This document shows, piece by piece, positions 61,498-64,000 of a stretch of DNA of 64,000 nt. Source of the stretch: Nitrospirota bacterium (GTDB lineage: Bacteria > Nitrospirota > Thermodesulfovibrionia > Thermodesulfovibrionales > SM23-35); NCBI GenBank assembly GCA_014859105.1, contig JACUUX010000007.1:1-64000 (forward strand), given 5' to 3'. The position numbers were made by a program, and so were the translations under genes. Within the stretch, counting starts at the first letter, position 1. The number at the start of each line of letters is the position of its first letter. The notes beneath the pieces are model-generated. The model was not told where the DNA came from and did no database searches. It saw nothing but the letters and a program-made list of their open reading frames with translations.

Positions 61498-64000
61498 TCA
61501 CATCTTGTCCAATGCCTGCTTCAAATCTGCTATAAGGTCGTCTTCATCTTCAAGTCCCAGCGCTATGCGCACAAGGTTGTCTACCATACCGATTGAATGG
61601 CGGTAATCCTCAGGGTAGTCAAAGAACGACATTGTTGCCATCTGCGTCACCAGGCTCTCGCTGCCGCCAAGGCTAGGCGTAATAAGGAACAACTCCAGAG
61701 AATCAATGAATTTGCGTGTCTCCTTGTCACCGCCTTTGAGCAGAAATGTGATTACGCTGCCAAAGCCTCTCATCTGCTCAACCGCAATTCTGTGATCCGG
61801 GTGCGATTCCAGACCCGGATACCATATCTTCTCGATCTTGGGGTGCGACTCAAGCATTTTGGCAATTTTCAGACCGGCACAATTATGGTGAGCCATTCTC
61901 AACGCAAAGGTTTTCAGCCCGCGTTCGAGAAGGAAACAGGTGAATGGTCCGGGCGTGGCACCTATCATCCGCTGCACGCGGTTTAGTTCGTTCAGCAGCT
62001 CGTGTTTGCCAAGGGTAACACCAGCCAGCAGGTCATTGTGGCCCCCTAGATACTTGGTGGCAGAATGGATAACGATATCCACACCCATTTCAAGCGGCTT
62101 AATGTTATAAGGTGTAGCCAATGTTGCGTCTATAATGGCAATCACGCGATGCTTTTTGGCAACCTTTACTACTGCAGGGATGTCCAGTATTCGAAGGTAG
62201 GGATTGGTAGGAGATTCGGTAAAGATGATGTTAGTGTTGGGTTGTATCGCTTTTGCTATTGCGTCGGCAGTAGGGTCTACCAGCGAGACTTGCACCCCGA
62301 ACTGGGCCAGCAGGTTTGTTGCAAAGTCGCGTGTCTGGCGGTAGCAGTCTTTAGTAAAGATAATGTGGCCGTTACGGCGCATGTATGCGAGCAATGTCAA
62401 AATCACCGCGCTCATGCCGGTTGAGAACAGCATTGCTCGCTCGGCTCCCTCGATTGCCGCCAGCTTGCGTTCGCATTCCTGCTGGGTCGGGTTGCCGTAT
62501 CGGCCATACTCGTGTTCGCGCATGACACGGCCTTCACTCTTTGCCTTCATGAACTCCAGCAAATCCGCGGTGGAGTCGAAATAGTAATTAGATGTCTGGA
62601 CTATCGGCGTGGAGACTGCATAATGGGCCTTGGGAGTGCGGCTCGTACCATGGATTGCGAGGGTAGCCGGATTCCAGTTCCTTGTGCTTGATGACTTTTT
62701 AGCCACCGGTTTTCTCCTCTTCTGCAAAGCTTGCTGAAGGACTTCCTTGACTGCGTCCACCCGGGGCGGCAGCTCTATGGGTTTATTAGCGAAGTGACAA
62801 GGAAAGTCCAGAGTCCCCTTATGATAGCAGACCTTGAAATCAGTAAACTTCAGGCCATGTGCCGTGGAGATGACCACAACACGCTCAGACTTGTCGATCT
62901 TGCCATCTTTAAGCAGTTTGATCAGCACCGCAAGCGCAACCCCGGTGTGGGGGCAGTTTAACATTCCTGTGATGTCACCTAAGGCCGCAGCGTCAGCCAG
63001 TTCCTGCTCAGTGGCCTGTTCGACGATGCCGTTGAACTGCTTTAGTGTGCGGATGGCCTTTTCGATGCTGACAGGGTTGCCGATCTGGATGGCACTCGCT
63101 AATGTCTTCCGGGCCTGAATCGGCTCAAAGGTCTCGAAGTTTTTTAGATATGAGAGATAAAGTGAGTTGGCTCTCTCGGCCTGCGCAACAACGATGCGTG
63201 GCAGCTTTGTAATAAGTCCGAGTTCTTGCATCATAAGCAGTCCGCTGCCCAGTGCAGAGACATTCCCCAAATTACCGCCAGGGATGATGATCACATCAGG
63301 CGCCTCCCAATCGAATTGCTGGACGATCTCGATGCCCACAGTTTTCTGTCCCTCGATGCGCAAAGAGTTCATTGAATTGGCAAGGTAGATTGTTTCGTCC
63401 TTGGTTATTTCCTGAACAACACTCATGCAGCCGTCGAAGTCGGTATCCAGCGACAATACCAGTGCACTGTTGGAGATAGGCTGGATGAGCTGCGCGATGG
63501 AGATTTTGTCCTTCGGCAGCAACACGACAGACTGGATACCTGCAGCAGCACAGTAAACCGCCAGCGCAGCCGATGTATCGCCAGTGGATGCGCAGGCAAC
63601 CGCCTTGATTGGCACTCCCTGGCTTATCATCTGTTTGACCTGAGAAACGAGCACCGTCATGCCGAGGTCCTTAAATGAGCCGCTGTGGGAGTTACCGCAG
63701 AGTTTGATCCAGAGATTATCCAAGCCAAGCATCCCGCCAAACCGCTCGGCCCAGAAAAGGTTGGTGCCTCCCTCATAAAGCGAGACGATGTTGTCATTGT
63801 CAATCTGCGGCAGGACCCATTCCTTCTTACCCCACACACCTGATCCATAAGGCCACTCGGTAGACTTGTAGCGGTCATCAAACAGCTTCATCCACGCCCT
63901 GGCATCACGCTTTGCGAGGGCATTGATGTCGTGCTTCACCTCAAGCAACGAACCGCATTCTTTACAGCGGTAGATGATCGAGTCGAGCGGATAGCTCGCT
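61498..64000 (-). CDS. threonine synthase/cystathionine gamma-synthase fusion (5' end beyond the window)
   Basis: The frame is open to the window edge. A TTG at 63948 is not the true start, because the codons before it encode the threonine synthase zinc ribbon ([17 protein letters not shown]). The N-terminal half is threonine synthase: PLP Lys in [27 protein letters not shown] and [11 protein letters not shown]. After a basic linker ([16 protein letters not shown]) comes a cystathionine gamma-synthase/lyase: [34 protein letters not shown] and PLP Lys in [13 protein letters not shown]. One chain would therefore serve both threonine and methionine branches from an activated homoserine. GC is about 52 percent in a sampled line, higher than neighbours. 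Confidence 0.9.
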   Translation of the reverse strand, partial: ASYPLDSIIYRCKECGSLLEVKHDINALAKRDARAWMKLFDDRYKSTEWPYGSGVWGKKEWVLPQIDNDNIVSLYEGGTNLFWAERFGGMLGLDNLWIKLCGNSHSGSFKDLGMTVLVSQVKQMISQGVPIKAVACASTGDTSAALAVYCAAAGIQSVVLLPKDKISIAQLIQPISNSALVLSLDTDFDGCMSVVQEITKDETIYLANSMNSLRIEGQKTVGIEIVQQFDWEAPDVIIIPGGNLGNVSALGSGLLMMQELGLITKLPRIVVAQAERANSLYLSYLKNFETFEPIQARKTLASAIQIGNPVSIEKAIRTLKQFNGIVEQATEQELADAAALGDITGMLNCPHTGVALAVLIKLLKDGKIDKSERVVVISTAHGLKFTDFKVCYHKGTLDFPCHFANKPIELPPRVDAVKEVLQQALQKRRKPVAKKSSSTRNWNPATLAIHGTSRTPKAHYAVSTPIVQTSNYYFDSTADLLEFMKAKSEGRVMREHEYGRYGNPTQQECERKLAAIEGAERAMLFSTGMSAVILTLLAYMRRNGHIIFTKDCYRQTRDFATNLLAQFGVQVSLVDPTADAIAKAIQPNTNIIFTESPTNPYLRILDIPAVVKVAKKHRVIAIIDATLATPYNIKPLEMGVDIVIHSATKYLGGHNDLLAGVTLGKHELLNELNRVQRMIGATPGPFTCFLLERGLKTFALRMAHHNCAGLKIAKMLESHPKIEKIWYPGLESHPDHRIAVEQMRGFGSVITFLLKGGDKETRKFIDSLELFLITPSLGGSESLVTQMATMSFFDYPEDYRHSIGMVDNLVRIALGLEDEDDLIADLKQALDKM

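Noticed and set aside
61498-63948. TTG at 63948 as the true start of the fusion gene
   Set aside because: The in-frame codons beyond it encode a conserved zinc ribbon (YRCKECG), so the gene continues past the window edge.

Overview
The window is a moderately AT-rich bacterial chromosome segment. Pyruvate:ferredoxin oxidoreductase, 6-phosphofructokinase, acetyl-CoA carboxylase subunits, CheD-containing chemotaxis and MglA-type genes point to a motile, largely anaerobic, Gram-negative-type bacterium. My best guess is Nitrospirota (Thermodesulfovibrio-like) or a neighbouring deep lineage. That placement is inference from gene content; there is no rRNA gene to confirm it.

Region 1 (1-18,430) is mobile. 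A tyrosine integrase (39-1193) ends just before a 52-bp sequence carrying the 3' end of a tRNA gene (T arm, acceptor, CCA). The same 52 bp, with one mismatch, recurs exactly 17,167 bp later, just after a second integrase of the same architecture. Two integrative elements therefore sit in tandem at one tRNA, and the second is complete. It carries a ribbon-helix-helix protein facing a serine recombinase across a palindromic operator, small unknown genes and a TumE/TumA-like toxin-antitoxin pair. A replication module follows: a replication-O-like initiator with iterons inside its gene, and a TOPRIM primase-helicase whose zinc domain lies upstream of any ATG. Then come a 1703-residue polyvalent protein with pyrophosphatase-like, zinc-protease and LPD38-like regions, and two adjacent terminase-small-subunit-like genes. 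No terminase large subunit, portal, capsid or tail gene is visible. This looks like a phage satellite of an unfamiliar type.

Region 2 (18.4-24.7 kb) is chromosomal. It holds methylglyoxal synthase, an RRM protein followed in frame by an S21-like reading frame without a normal start, and cspA with a terminator-like hairpin in its leader. An istB scrap and a histidine kinase/sigma-54 regulator pair follow.

Region 3 (24.7-36.2 kb) is a chemotaxis operon: response regulator, soluble MCP-like protein, STAS protein, cheY, cheA, MCP, cheW, cheR, cheB, a kinase-like protein lacking the phospho-histidine, and cheD.

Region 4 (36.2-43.1 kb) holds rnk, a host-attachment-family protein, a Tyr-rich lipoprotein, a GC-richer symporter/Cache-protein pair, a B12-binding radical SAM protein with TPRs, and mglA/mglB-like genes.

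Region 5 (43.1-64 kb) is housekeeping: porCDAB; yicC-remA-like-gmk-rpoZ-coaBC; a TPR/roadblock pair; aroQ-pepP-like-efp-accB-accC; thiE; a tandem Usp; an NSS transporter with small subunit; a nitroreductase; pfkA; rluD. A threonine synthase/cystathionine gamma-synthase fusion runs off the right edge.
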